Part shown: in pieces, positions 1 to 8,250 of the stretch | Layout of the letters: every line of letters starts with the position of its first letter | How positions within the stretch are numbered: position 1 is the stretch's first letter | DNA from: Polynucleobacter sp. 78F-HAINBA | GTDB lineage: Bacteria > Pseudomonadota > Gammaproteobacteria > Burkholderiales > Burkholderiaceae | DNA: 64,000 nucleotides | Reading direction: 5' to 3' | Assembly (NCBI RefSeq): GCF_018882325.1 | Contig: NZ_JACVOQ010000004.1 | Location: forward strand, 186,001 to 250,000 | Position numbers and translations under genes: made by a program | The notes under the pieces: model-generated | Told to the model about the DNA's origin: nothing | The model's database searches: none | The model's input: the letters and a program-made list of their open reading frames with translations, nothing else

Positions 1-152
1 TTGGGCCTGCGGTTTTTAGAAAAATGCACTCTACCTAACCCTCAAGGTAAACAGAGCGCAAAGATACTGCCAACACTAGTTCTATGGGCTTTGTAATGAG
101 GCCCTATGAGCAGCAAGAGCTAAAAGCACTATTTATAGCCGGATAATTACCC

Positions 153-181
153 TTGGCAGCTTAAAAATATCCGTATACAAT
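153..181 (+). promoter_or_regulatory. Sigma-70-type promoter of the ATPase/TOPRIM operon
   Basis: TTGGCA at 153-158 matches the -35 consensus at five of six positions. It is followed by exactly 17 bases and TACAAT at 176-181, a five-of-six match to the -10. The predicted start of transcription is near 188, about 40 bases ahead of the first gene. The rest of 1-152 shows no convincing coding sequence. Confidence 0.7.
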
Positions 182-183
182 AG

Positions 184-207
184 ATTTCAACAAAATATTG
201 TTGAAAT
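184..207. promoter_or_regulatory. 10-bp perfect inverted repeat, candidate operator
   Basis: ATTTCAACAA (184-193) and TTGTTGAAAT (198-207) are perfect reverse complements separated by AATA. The palindrome begins three bases after the -10 box and covers the predicted transcription start. A short direct repeat, ACAATAG, flanks it at 177-183 and 217-223. A dimeric repressor bound here would block the promoter. A hairpin in the 5' leader is the alternative. No regulator gene is visible beside it. Confidence 0.6.
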
Positions 208-226
208 TAACGGAAAACAATAGAAA

Positions 227-1411
227 ATGCTTTATTCAATCAAGGTTAAAAACTTTCAGTCCTTTCTGGATGAGGTCCATATTTCTATGGAAATGAGTCA
301 GCATGTGCCCGATGATGATCGATCATTTACTACTGCTGCGGGCAAAAGACTATCTAAGGCGATGGCTATTATTGGCCCCAATGCGAGCGGTAAAACCGCC
401 CTGATTAAGTCAATGGCCTTTTTAGACTGGTTTATTAAACATTCATTTCAAAATAAGGTAGACGCCCCCATTCCTTTGGCCTCACACTTTTCAGCCAAAG
501 ATCAGCCAAGCCATTTTGAAATTGAGTTTGAAATGGACGCAAAGGAGTGGAGATATTCACTAGATGCAGACGAGCATCGTGTTTACTCAGAATCCTTGTA
601 CTGCAAGCAAAGTCGTGCTTTTTCATATGTTTTCACTCGAGTTTGGGATGGAGCAAACAACAAATACATTATTAAGCAAAAACAATTTGGCCTTTTACAA
701 AAAGAAGCTGAGAAGGTTCGTGAGAATGCATCCTTAATTGCCACTGCCGCCCAATATGAAGTTCCACTTGCCCTACAAATTGTGTCGGGATTTGTTTTGA
801 GCAACGTTAATGTGTTCGGACGTCAGCATTTGGACGACCAGCAGATTATTGGCGCCTCTGCAATATATGCTGGCGATGAGCTCATTCGAAACCAAATGAA
901 TAACCTACTGTGCGGTTGGGATTTAGGCCTTTCTGGAGTGAAGGTGGAAAGGCAGATTCATACCCAGGAATCTGGAAAAGAAGAGCATATTTTTGTGCCC
1001 TTTGGCTTGCATAAAGTAGGCGATACCAATCATGCGCTAATGTTTAAGCATGAATCGAGCGGAACTCAAGGCGCCTACCTATTACTTTCAAGAATATTGC
1101 CGATATTAAATAACGGCGGTCTAGCCATCATTGATGAGTTAGAGGCGGATCTTCATCCCCATATGCTCAATCCAATACTGGATCTATTCTTTTCACCAAA
1201 AACTAATCCAAAAAACGCGCAAATTATTTTCACCTGCCATTCGGTAGAGGTGCTCAGCCTCCTGCATAAATCTCAAGTGGTTTTAGTTGAAAAAAATCAA
1301 GATTGTATGAGCGATGCCTGGCGCCTGGATAGCATGAAAGGCGTTAGGGCGGATGATAATTTATATGCGAAGTACATGGCTGGCGCGTATGGCGCTATTC
1401 CACAGGTTTGA
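227..1411 (+). CDS. AAA family ATPase, RloA/AAA15-like
   Basis: A 394-aa ATPase of the ABC/SMC-like AAA15 group found in abortive-infection and OLD-type defence proteins. Residues 1-20 form the usual opening strand (IKVKNFQSF). A Walker A, GPNASGKT, lies at about 50-57. A signature-like SSGTQGAY is near 276-284, a Walker B ending in IIDELEADLHP near 298-308, and a switch histidine in TCHS near 338. It has no nuclease domain of its own; the next gene supplies a TOPRIM-like protein nine bases downstream. This pairing (ATPase plus RloB/TOPRIM) resembles the RloA-RloB and PARIS AriA-AriB arrangements. The family is clear; the defence role and trigger are inference. Confidence 0.85.
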   Translation: MLYSIKVKNFQSFLDEVHISMEMSQHVPDDDRSFTTAAGKRLSKAMAIIGPNASGKTALIKSMAFLDWFIKHSFQNKVDAPIPLASHFSAKDQPSHFEIEFEMDAKEWRYSLDADEHRVYSESLYCKQSRAFSYVFTRVWDGANNKYIIKQKQFGLLQKEAEKVRENASLIATAAQYEVPLALQIVSGFVLSNVNVFGRQHLDDQQIIGASAIYAGDELIRNQMNNLLCGWDLGLSGVKVERQIHTQESGKEEHIFVPFGLHKVGDTNHALMFKHESSGTQGAYLLLSRILPILNNGGLAIIDELEADLHPHMLNPILDLFFSPKTNPKNAQIIFTCHSVEVLSLLHKSQVVLVEKNQDCMSDAWRLDSMKGVRADDNLYAKYMAGAYGAIPQV

Positions 1412-1420
1412 TATTCAGTC

Positions 1421-1927
1421 ATGACTAAACCAAATCGCCGCCAAAGAAAAACGCTCCTCGTAGTAGGCGAGGGAGATTGCGAGTACGCATTCTTGAAGCA
1501 CTTAAGAAATATGTATTGCTCAGACGGCGCTGGCGTTAACGTTACGATTCGCAACGCACAAGGCGGCGGACCAGATAGTATTGTCAATCAGGTTCTTCGC
1601 CATATACGGCTTGCTAGTTTCGATAAACAGATTGCACTCCTGGATACGGATATTGCTTGGTCCGATAGCCTCAAAAAAATTGCAAAGAAAAATAAGGTGG
1701 AGATGGTAGGCTCAAGACCCTGTCTTGAGGGCTTGCTTCTGAGCGTACTGAGCAAACCCGTTCCGCAAAATTCAGCAGAGTGCAAAAGAACTTTGCAGTC
1801 GCACACAAAGGCAGACATGACCGACTGGCACGATTATGAGCCCCATTTTTCTCAAGAAGCATTTGAACAGGCCAGGAAAATCTTGGCCGAACTCGATAAA
1901 TTATTAAAACATTTCGAAGGGATTTAA
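1421..1927 (+). CDS. RloB-like TOPRIM-fold protein, candidate effector
   Basis: This 168-aa protein has the layout of RloB-like proteins. A strand ends in GEGDCEYAF (residues 16-24), supplying the conserved acidic residues E17 and E21. DTD follows at 75-77, and SRPCLEGLLL at 98-107 gives the conserved Pro-x-x-Glu. These are the positions where TOPRIM nucleases bind metal. It starts nine bases after the ATPase stop and shares its promoter, so the two are almost certainly one operon. The likely model is that the ATPase holds or activates this protein as a toxin-nuclease. By analogy with PARIS AriB the target could be tRNA, but nothing in the sequence shows the target. Confidence 0.8.
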   Translation: MTKPNRRQRKTLLVVGEGDCEYAFLKHLRNMYCSDGAGVNVTIRNAQGGGPDSIVNQVLRHIRLASFDKQIALLDTDIAWSDSLKKIAKKNKVEMVGSRPCLEGLLLSVLSKPVPQNSAECKRTLQSHTKADMTDWHDYEPHFSQEAFEQARKILAELDKLLKHFEGI

Positions 1928-2013
1928 GTCCTGATTAATTCGAGGGCGACATCTTCCACCCCTTCAAGATTTCAATAGCCTTTAACAAGACTTACCAACA
2001 CTCATCAAATAAG

Positions 2014-2040
2014 TGGCCGCCTCTAGATTCAAAGCGGCCA
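2014..2040. other. 7-bp hairpin downstream of the TOPRIM gene
   Basis: TGGCCGC (2014-2020) and GCGGCCA (2034-2040) are perfect complements around a 13-base loop. No T-run follows on the plus strand, so a Rho-independent terminator is not well supported. It may be an end structure for the ATPase/TOPRIM transcript. Confidence 0.35.
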
Positions 2041-2099
2041 TCTGCGTTAATTGCTAACCACAGGCAGAGTCCGACCCATAAGAAACGGTCGCTAATAAC

Positions 2100-2120
2100 A
2101 AAAAACCTGCCGTAGCAGGT
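2100..2120 (-). terminator. Rho-independent terminator of the autotransporter gene
   Basis: On the minus strand the stem ACCTGC/GCAGGT with a TACG loop (2105-2120) is followed by a run of T (plus-strand A run ending at 2105). It lies 28 bases past the stop of the autotransporter gene, which it should terminate. Confidence 0.75.
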
Positions 2121-2147
2121 CTCTTATTGAAGGCTAAATTACAAGCT

Positions 2148-4094
2148 TTACAAACCAATCGTATAAGTCGCCATCACTGTCGTTGAGGAGACGGCTTGAT
2201 AGGCTTCTTGCCTATAGATGCCAGTTACTCCAAGTCGTTGATTCTTAGCCACATCGTAAGCAGCGCCCAATGTAGCTGTTGGGCGAGTTCTTACAGGATT
2301 GGCATTGAAGTTAATTGCAGTTAAGCCATTAACACCAGTCGCAGAGTAAGACCCGTTCGCAGTATTTGTGTCTGTCTCAACACCAGCACTAGCAAATACG
2401 ACTGCTTGTGGGATAAATTTATATGAAGCGCCAACGCCAGCGAGTGCAGTTGTAGCGTTTGTGTTTAATGCTGAGTACGTAAGTGGCGCAGTAACGCTTG
2501 AGCTGGCTGATTCTGTATAGCTATTCATATTGTTCTGTGTGTAACGCATGCCAATATATGGGCTAACAATCACATTCTCAGCAATACCGAAACCATACTT
2601 AGCCGTCACTTGTGCACCTTGGCTATTGATAGGTGCGCCGCCGCTTCCAGCCTCACTGGTACCCACAACTGATCGTGTAACAGTAGTGTTCTTTTGTCCG
2701 TAAGCAGCAGAAACTTTAACTTCAGTACCAGTGCCATCAAGGCGCTCATTCCAGGCGCCAAACAACCCGATCAACGGCGTGTTATTACCAAGGTTTACCG
2801 TAGACCCAGCATTGTTAACAGAAAGATTTTGATCTGCGTAGGCACCAATTCGATAATTAGAATGTGGGCGATAAGCGGCAATCAATAGCCCGCTAGTGTT
2901 GTTCAAACCGTTCATAGCAGATACAGCTGTATTACGACCCCCTGCTGAAACGCAAATATTGTTTGCACCAAATTCATTGCAGTCATACGAAAAACTGTTT
3001 GTTAGCGCCGTATTAACAACGGTGACCGTACCCTGCAATACTTGTGCTGTATTGACTAATGACTGCTGAGTATTGGGTGTAGATGGAACAAAAACATAAG
3101 TTGGGAACAATAAATCCCAAACACCCGAAGTGCCAACTTGACTTAAATTCCAAGTCAACCCATTATAAGTGCCGCTATTGACCGAGAAATTGCTTCCCGT
3201 AACGCCAGTGAAGACTGATGTGTATCTATTGGCTGAAATGACAGATCCCGTATAAATTCCAAATGCGGTGGCACCGCTACCGCTTGTTACAGCAAGCTGT
3301 CCATAATTTGTGGTCGAGTTTATAAGAATGCTGTAATTTGTTGGAAGCGCCCCCTTATATGTGAGCGCCGTTGTTGCGGCACTAGAGCTATTGCCACCCT
3401 GACTGTTATTTAAGGTTGTAATAATGCTGGCATTGTTAATCCCAGTGTCGGTACCACGAATGCTGCCAGTGTTTGTCAATGTAGTAATTGCTGCATGAAC
3501 ATCAACGCCAGCCGTCGAAAAGCTTCCACCACCACTAACTCCAGCAGCGGAAATGGCTCCCGAGTTGTTCAAGGTGGTAATTGCGCCAATATTGTAAATA
3601 CCAGAAGTAACACCAGTAATGGTTCCAGTATTTGTTATGGTTCCAGTCGAGCCTAAAGTTAGAATTGCATTTGTAGCGGCACCAGTCAGAAGAATTGTTC
3701 CTGAGTTGGTAATCGAAGTGGCGGTGGCATCGAGCCTAATACCATTTGCAGTAGTACTCTTGATTGTTCCTGAGTTGGATATAGTGCCAATCGCCCCTGC
3801 ACCCCAGATACCATTATAGGAAGTATTGTCACCAATCGTACCTGTATTTACGATGCTAGTAATGGTGCCTCCAGTATCATTTTTAATTGCGTCAAATACG
3901 GGATTGCTAGCGCCAATCGTCCCATCATTTTGGATCGTAATGCCCGTTGCACCATTTAGAAAATCCGTACAGGTCTGACCGACAGCATTCACAAGCGAAG
4001 TATTTGGCGTGCAAGTAACAGCAAATGCTGCGGCACTAAAGAACAACGAAAATCCAAGAGAAAGAATGATTTTTTTAAGATTGAGCAATTTCAT
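2148..4094 (-). CDS. Autotransporter (type Va secretion) with short NTG-repeat passenger
   Basis: 648 aa. An N-terminal signal peptide is plain: KK, then a hydrophobic stretch, then SAAAFAV near residue 26. Residues about 30-250 are low-complexity beta-helix-like repeats built on NTGTI, NSGTI and ITTLNNSG units of roughly 20-30 residues. From about 365 to the end is an autotransporter beta-barrel with alternating polar/hydrophobic strands, ending in an outer-membrane-style final strand (ATYTIGL). The passenger should be exported through its own barrel and displayed or released. No protease triad or other enzymatic motif is visible, so adhesion or surface coating is the likely role. It lies between the TOPRIM operon and the recombinase operon, possibly as island cargo. 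Confidence 0.8.
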   Translation of the reverse strand: MKLLNLKKIILSLGFSLFFSAAAFAVTCTPNTSLVNAVGQTCTDFLNGATGITIQNDGTIGASNPVFDAIKNDTGGTITSIVNTGTIGDNTSYNGIWGAGAIGTISNSGTIKSTTANGIRLDATATSITNSGTILLTGAATNAILTLGSTGTITNTGTITGVTSGIYNIGAITTLNNSGAISAAGVSGGGSFSTAGVDVHAAITTLTNTGSIRGTDTGINNASIITTLNNSQGGNSSSAATTALTYKGALPTNYSILINSTTNYGQLAVTSGSGATAFGIYTGSVISANRYTSVFTGVTGSNFSVNSGTYNGLTWNLSQVGTSGVWDLLFPTYVFVPSTPNTQQSLVNTAQVLQGTVTVVNTALTNSFSYDCNEFGANNICVSAGGRNTAVSAMNGLNNTSGLLIAAYRPHSNYRIGAYADQNLSVNNAGSTVNLGNNTPLIGLFGAWNERLDGTGTEVKVSAAYGQKNTTVTRSVVGTSEAGSGGAPINSQGAQVTAKYGFGIAENVIVSPYIGMRYTQNNMNSYTESASSSVTAPLTYSALNTNATTALAGVGASYKFIPQAVVFASAGVETDTNTANGSYSATGVNGLTAINFNANPVRTRPTATLGAAYDVAKNQRLGVTGIYRQEAYQAVSSTTVMATYTIGL

Positions 4095-4236
4095 AAGGAT
4101 TCAGTAATTTGACTAAACAATGCTACACATAGGGTTAATTTATTGAACAGAATTTTACCTTGAAAACCCCTACCTGCAGGAGCTTAATTACAAAAAGCAG
4201 TATTAATCTGCATATAAGGGCTCATATACAAATAAA

Positions 4237-4257
4237 GTGTCGTGTTTAACACGACAC
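4237..4257. repeat. 21-bp near-perfect palindrome
   Basis: GTGTCGTGTT and AACACGACAC are perfect 10-base reverse complements around a single T (4247). It lies 13 bases beyond the stop codon of the decayed integrase tail and about 140 bases upstream of the autotransporter start. It could be an operator, an att-related site or a terminator stem. A C-run rather than a T-run follows it on the plus strand. Confidence 0.6.
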
Positions 4258-4270
4258 CCCCACCCCTCGT

Positions 4271-4480
4271 TTAAGCCAGCCTCTCTGCTGCCATCGTTGC
4301 CGTCATCTTGCTGTAATGCCGCTCTATCATTCCTACGCTAGTTCCCATTTGCCTTGCCAAGGTATGTGTAGGTGACTGTCCCAAGTTGGCCGGACTCAGA
4401 CCTTCAAACAACTCAAAATCGATTGTGTGAGCGGCAGCAATTGACTCGATAGCCGCCTTTGGCTGGCTGCAGAAATTTCC
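4271..4480 (-). pseudogene. C-terminal remnant of a phage-type tyrosine integrase
   Basis: Reading the minus strand toward a stop at 4271-4273 gives an open stretch whose last ~30 codons are LARQMGTSVGMIERHY followed by SKMTATMAAERLA. That is the typical C-terminus of phage or island integrases: the helix before the catalytic tyrosine, the HY, and a trailing helix. The R..HxxR part of the catalytic domain is missing. The ~20 residues ahead (IDFELFEGLSPANLGQ) do not look like integrase, so the fragment is fused to unrelated sequence. It lies directly behind the stop of the large recombinase gene and explains most of the 386-base gap. I read it as debris of an earlier insertion. Confidence 0.7.
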
Positions 4481-7400
4481 TCAACAAATCATAGTTGCCA
4501 AATAAAGCGTGTATCTCAAGATAGCCCATTCAATTTTTTCTGATTTATTGCCCAGCTTAATCAGCTCTAGGCCCAGAGGGTTTTCCTCATATTTAATTCC
4601 CAGGAGGGCAAAAAGAGTTTTGTATTGCTCAATTACACTTGAAGGACTTCGCCCATCAATAGCAACTTTCTTTTTGATCCGAAGCTGATTAACTTCTAAT
4701 TTCATTCGCTGAGCAACATAGTCTTTTAGTAACCATGCCGCCTCTTTAGGGTTTGCGGCCATCCATTTGCAAATGATCAGACTCCAATCCTTTACCTGCA
4801 ATTGATTACCCCTAATTAGAATGGGTTTAGGCAAGTAAATCCCGTTCACAATTTCACCGGGCTTTCGATCTTGTACCTCAACGCCTGCAACAGTATCTGC
4901 CCCCTCAATTGTTAGATTTGATAATCCGGTTCTACGAATAAACACTGCGCGCTTGGGCTGATCTAGTGCGCATGTAGCGGTTAAATTCTGCGCTCTAGTA
5001 ATGGCGTCTTGCGCCAATTCTGGGCTCCAGCCATGCAGCTGTAAGTAATGGCCAAATGTCTCTCTATCGCCGCGGTGCCGTTTTAGTAATTGATAAAGGC
5101 ACGCGATACCTTTGGGGTGCTGATGCACAAACTCTAAGAGAGAAGAGGCTGGTAAGTCTGTCTTTAGCTTTGGCTTGCGATGGGCTTTGCGTTGCTCATT
5201 TAAGGTGGATAGCTCAAAGTCTTGCTCTGTGGCCTCACCAACTACCGGGGCTTGATTTAACAACGCTTCAATAGAGCATTGGTTTTTACGCTTTTGATAA
5301 TTTCTTGCAGTATCGGGATATAAGTTGATTACCAAACCTTGGGGCAATTCAAAGATCCGTTCATGAACGTACGCTCCAGCCAAGAGATCAATCACATGAA
5401 TGTAACTTTGTAATGTCGTGACTGGCGATGAATGTCCAAGCAACCGTGACACCAGATACAACTGCGAATAGGACACTCTGGGGTCATTGAATAATTGCAA
5501 ACGCAGCTCGCGTGATCGCGCTTGAAAATCCTTAATCTGTACTGCCCTTTGGGAATAATCATTCATCTGCCACTTTGAAAGATCTAAGCCTTGATTCTCA
5601 ATACTCTGAATACCGCCGTACATCACATCTAATAAAAATGGCCAAGAATGGGTCAACTCAGGAGCTGCCAACAAGAGCAGAGTATTTGTAGCGCAAGAGT
5701 GGCGCAAATGATGAAAGCGCACTGTCTCGCGACCTGTAACCGCGCGCATAGCTAGGTGAATCAAATCGACGATCCGCTCGACATTGGGCATCAGCGTGCC
5801 CACTTCATGAACAAAGAGGCTGTTTAAATTATCACGATCGGACTTGCTTAATCCATCAGACTGCTCAGCTATGCCGCTCGATTTCACACGAAGGCCAAAG
5901 CAATGGTCATGCGCCTCCTTTGCAGATAGCTCTAATAGGTTTCCTGAAAAAAGATTGCCAACGTATCTAGATCTTGCCATGACGCTGAGCCATCCCAATT
6001 CCTGATCTAGCAACAGTCCTTTTAATGGAATGACTCGCGTGGAAGAGGGCGTTTTCAGTCGCCGCAGGTTCCAGCGCTGCACGACCAAATGCGTGGCGAT
6101 CCCACCATTGTTAACGACCACATGACTGGTACCCAGCTGGATCACTTCTGAGCGTCGCAGTCCTAAACGATAGGCTAGCGTCAAGGCCATTAAACAGACG
6201 TTTTTTTCAATGGCCTCTTTACCATGGCAGGTCTGGTAATACAGGTGCCGAGCAATTACCTGAAATTCTGGCTCACTAATATATTCAGCATCGGTATCAG
6301 AGGCGAGATTACGGGACTTATTGTCATAATGCACCGCAGCAATATCGCCTTTTGCGATTAGAAATTGATGCAGTTGATGCCAAGCGCGTCGCACAATCTT
6401 TCGCTTGCTTGCCGATGGAACCAGCTTAAGCAGGTCATCTAGCTCTTCTTTACGCTCGGTAGCAGTAAAGTCGCACAGGTCCTGCTCTAACTCATATTGT
6501 TCTAGCAAGAGCTGGGATAAGGTTTGCACATAGCTCATCATGCGCGTGCTATTGAGCTCATTTCTTCCGCCAGCCAAGGTTTCTAACAAATGCCGTGTCC
6601 ACGCCCCTAACATGCGCGTTAATGGATACTGCGAAACCTCATATTGAATATCTAACTCATCTAAATTGGACCGTACTTGGTCTATTACCAAAGCAGAAAT
6701 ATGCTCGAGTTTTTTTAGCTTCCGCAACTCTTCCAGCGTCTTGTACACCCACTGCGAATGAGCGCCCACCTCTTCGTCTGGCGCGAGCTCATCACTCACA
6801 TCGTCTCTAGGCGTCTTTTCCAGTGTGCTTGACGACTCAAAATGCGGCGTTTCATCTGCGTTGCGAATCACTGCTGCCAAACGAAGCAAGGAGTCCGGCT
6901 GCAAGCCTGTAGTTTGAAAGTTGCCCGCTAAATAATTCCAAACATAAGAGGGGAGGCTGCGAATTTGAAAACCTTCACTCGCAATGAGGAGGCGTTTTAG
7001 CGAAGAAAAATGATTTAATGCGTGCGCTATTTTTTCTCTTTCAAGTTGGCTTAGCTTAGGGCAATGGCCAGGCTCTTGTAATTGAGCAAGCAGCCCCGTC
7101 AAGAAAGCCTCAATCGATTTCCAACTACGATCAGGGCTCATCTGAACCTCTTTCCAGGAGGATCGATAACGCTGATGAATAATCGCGCTTACCGGATCGG
7201 CAATCCAACGATCTTGTGTTAATGGCTTAGGTAAATCCTCTTCTACTACATTCTTATCAGATGTTTTTTCCGGCGCGGCTAGTGGCCACTCTTTATGCAC
7301 AAATATGCTCGATAAGGGCTCATCTAAATGGCCCTTGCCAATACTTACTTGCGCAATTTGAAAAAGTAGCTTGCGCCTACAAACACCCGAAAACAAAATT

Positions 7401-8215
7401 GAGCAAAATAAATACCAGCCCATTTGGGCTGGCTCACTCTGCATGTTTGCCTTACTGGCGCGCAACTGATCCACAGTTAAATAGCCATCTTCGATCGCGC
7501 GCAAGAGGATGGATAGCCTTAAGTAATGATCCTCATGAAATTCATTGGCATAGGGATTAGGCTCAGGCACCCTAATCGTGAGGACACCCAAGCCCTCCCA
7601 AGGCAAGTTGAGTTTTTGAGCACAGCGTTTGAACTGCGCATCCACACAATTAAATAGCCAACGTTGCCAAGCCATATCATCACAAGCCAATTTCATGACA
7701 TCACTCAGATACCGATCGATGGCACCCTCATCGCATTGCTCTGTAATATGCTTTTTTGCTAAGAGTGCTTGCGCAATTTCTTTTGCGCCCCTGTTCTCAA
7801 GCGACTCTTGTGTGAGCGGGTGGGGGTCAACCAATTCGAATATCAACTGCTGGGCATCTAGGCCCAACATGAGCAAAAGCCAGCGATCAAGCAAGCCGGT
7901 CTTTTCCAGCGTTATATCAATCGATTGAAACAAAATATTGGCAATATCTTCAACCAAGGTTTCGGGCTTAGGAAGAGTCGATCGCCTTTTAATTGCCACC
8001 CCCACCTTGGGCGGCGGATACTGAGTAATCCAATCTTGCAACTCCCCCATAGCAAGGGATGTCGATGGTGAGCTTGAGAGAAGTTTGAGATTAGCCCTTA
8101 GCCTCAAAATCCCTTTTATTTGCGATTTTTTCGTGCCATTGATTACAGGTGATTGAGAGGTGGGATCACTTACCTTACCAAGCAACCCTTTATTTTTGGC
8201 TCGGACTTTTTTCAT
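4481..8215 (-). CDS. Very large tyrosine-recombinase-like protein (third gene of the trio)
   Basis: About 1244 aa from the ATG at 8215 (a TTG two codons earlier is also possible). A tyrosine recombinase catalytic core sits in the second half: RLGLRRSEVIQLG near residue 685 (first catalytic Arg), HHLRHSC near 836 (H-x-x-R box), LLGHSSPVTTLQSY near 928-941 (GH box and catalytic Tyr). All four boxes are intact, so it may be active. Ordinary integrases are 300-450 aa. Here about 650 residues precede the core and about 300 follow it, without a recognised motif. It is the last gene of a minus-strand operon after the 986-aa gene (about 35-base gap). Expected role: DNA cutting and joining for mobility of the element that ends at 11,996. 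Confidence 0.8.
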   Translation of the reverse strand: MKKVRAKNKGLLGKVSDPTSQSPVINGTKKSQIKGILRLRANLKLLSSSPSTSLAMGELQDWITQYPPPKVGVAIKRRSTLPKPETLVEDIANILFQSIDITLEKTGLLDRWLLLMLGLDAQQLIFELVDPHPLTQESLENRGAKEIAQALLAKKHITEQCDEGAIDRYLSDVMKLACDDMAWQRWLFNCVDAQFKRCAQKLNLPWEGLGVLTIRVPEPNPYANEFHEDHYLRLSILLRAIEDGYLTVDQLRASKANMQSEPAQMGWYLFCSILFSGVCRRKLLFQIAQVSIGKGHLDEPLSSIFVHKEWPLAAPEKTSDKNVVEEDLPKPLTQDRWIADPVSAIIHQRYRSSWKEVQMSPDRSWKSIEAFLTGLLAQLQEPGHCPKLSQLEREKIAHALNHFSSLKRLLIASEGFQIRSLPSYVWNYLAGNFQTTGLQPDSLLRLAAVIRNADETPHFESSSTLEKTPRDDVSDELAPDEEVGAHSQWVYKTLEELRKLKKLEHISALVIDQVRSNLDELDIQYEVSQYPLTRMLGAWTRHLLETLAGGRNELNSTRMMSYVQTLSQLLLEQYELEQDLCDFTATERKEELDDLLKLVPSASKRKIVRRAWHQLHQFLIAKGDIAAVHYDNKSRNLASDTDAEYISEPEFQVIARHLYYQTCHGKEAIEKNVCLMALTLAYRLGLRRSEVIQLGTSHVVVNNGGIATHLVVQRWNLRRLKTPSSTRVIPLKGLLLDQELGWLSVMARSRYVGNLFSGNLLELSAKEAHDHCFGLRVKSSGIAEQSDGLSKSDRDNLNSLFVHEVGTLMPNVERIVDLIHLAMRAVTGRETVRFHHLRHSCATNTLLLLAAPELTHSWPFLLDVMYGGIQSIENQGLDLSKWQMNDYSQRAVQIKDFQARSRELRLQLFNDPRVSYSQLYLVSRLLGHSSPVTTLQSYIHVIDLLAGAYVHERIFELPQGLVINLYPDTARNYQKRKNQCSIEALLNQAPVVGEATEQDFELSTLNEQRKAHRKPKLKTDLPASSLLEFVHQHPKGIACLYQLLKRHRGDRETFGHYLQLHGWSPELAQDAITRAQNLTATCALDQPKRAVFIRRTGLSNLTIEGADTVAGVEVQDRKPGEIVNGIYLPKPILIRGNQLQVKDWSLIICKWMAANPKEAAWLLKDYVAQRMKLEVNQLRIKKKVAIDGRSPSSVIEQYKTLFALLGIKYEENPLGLELIKLGNKSEKIEWAILRYTLYLATMIC

Positions 8216-8250
8216 GCGCAAAATACCAAGACGATTAAATTCATTCTCAT

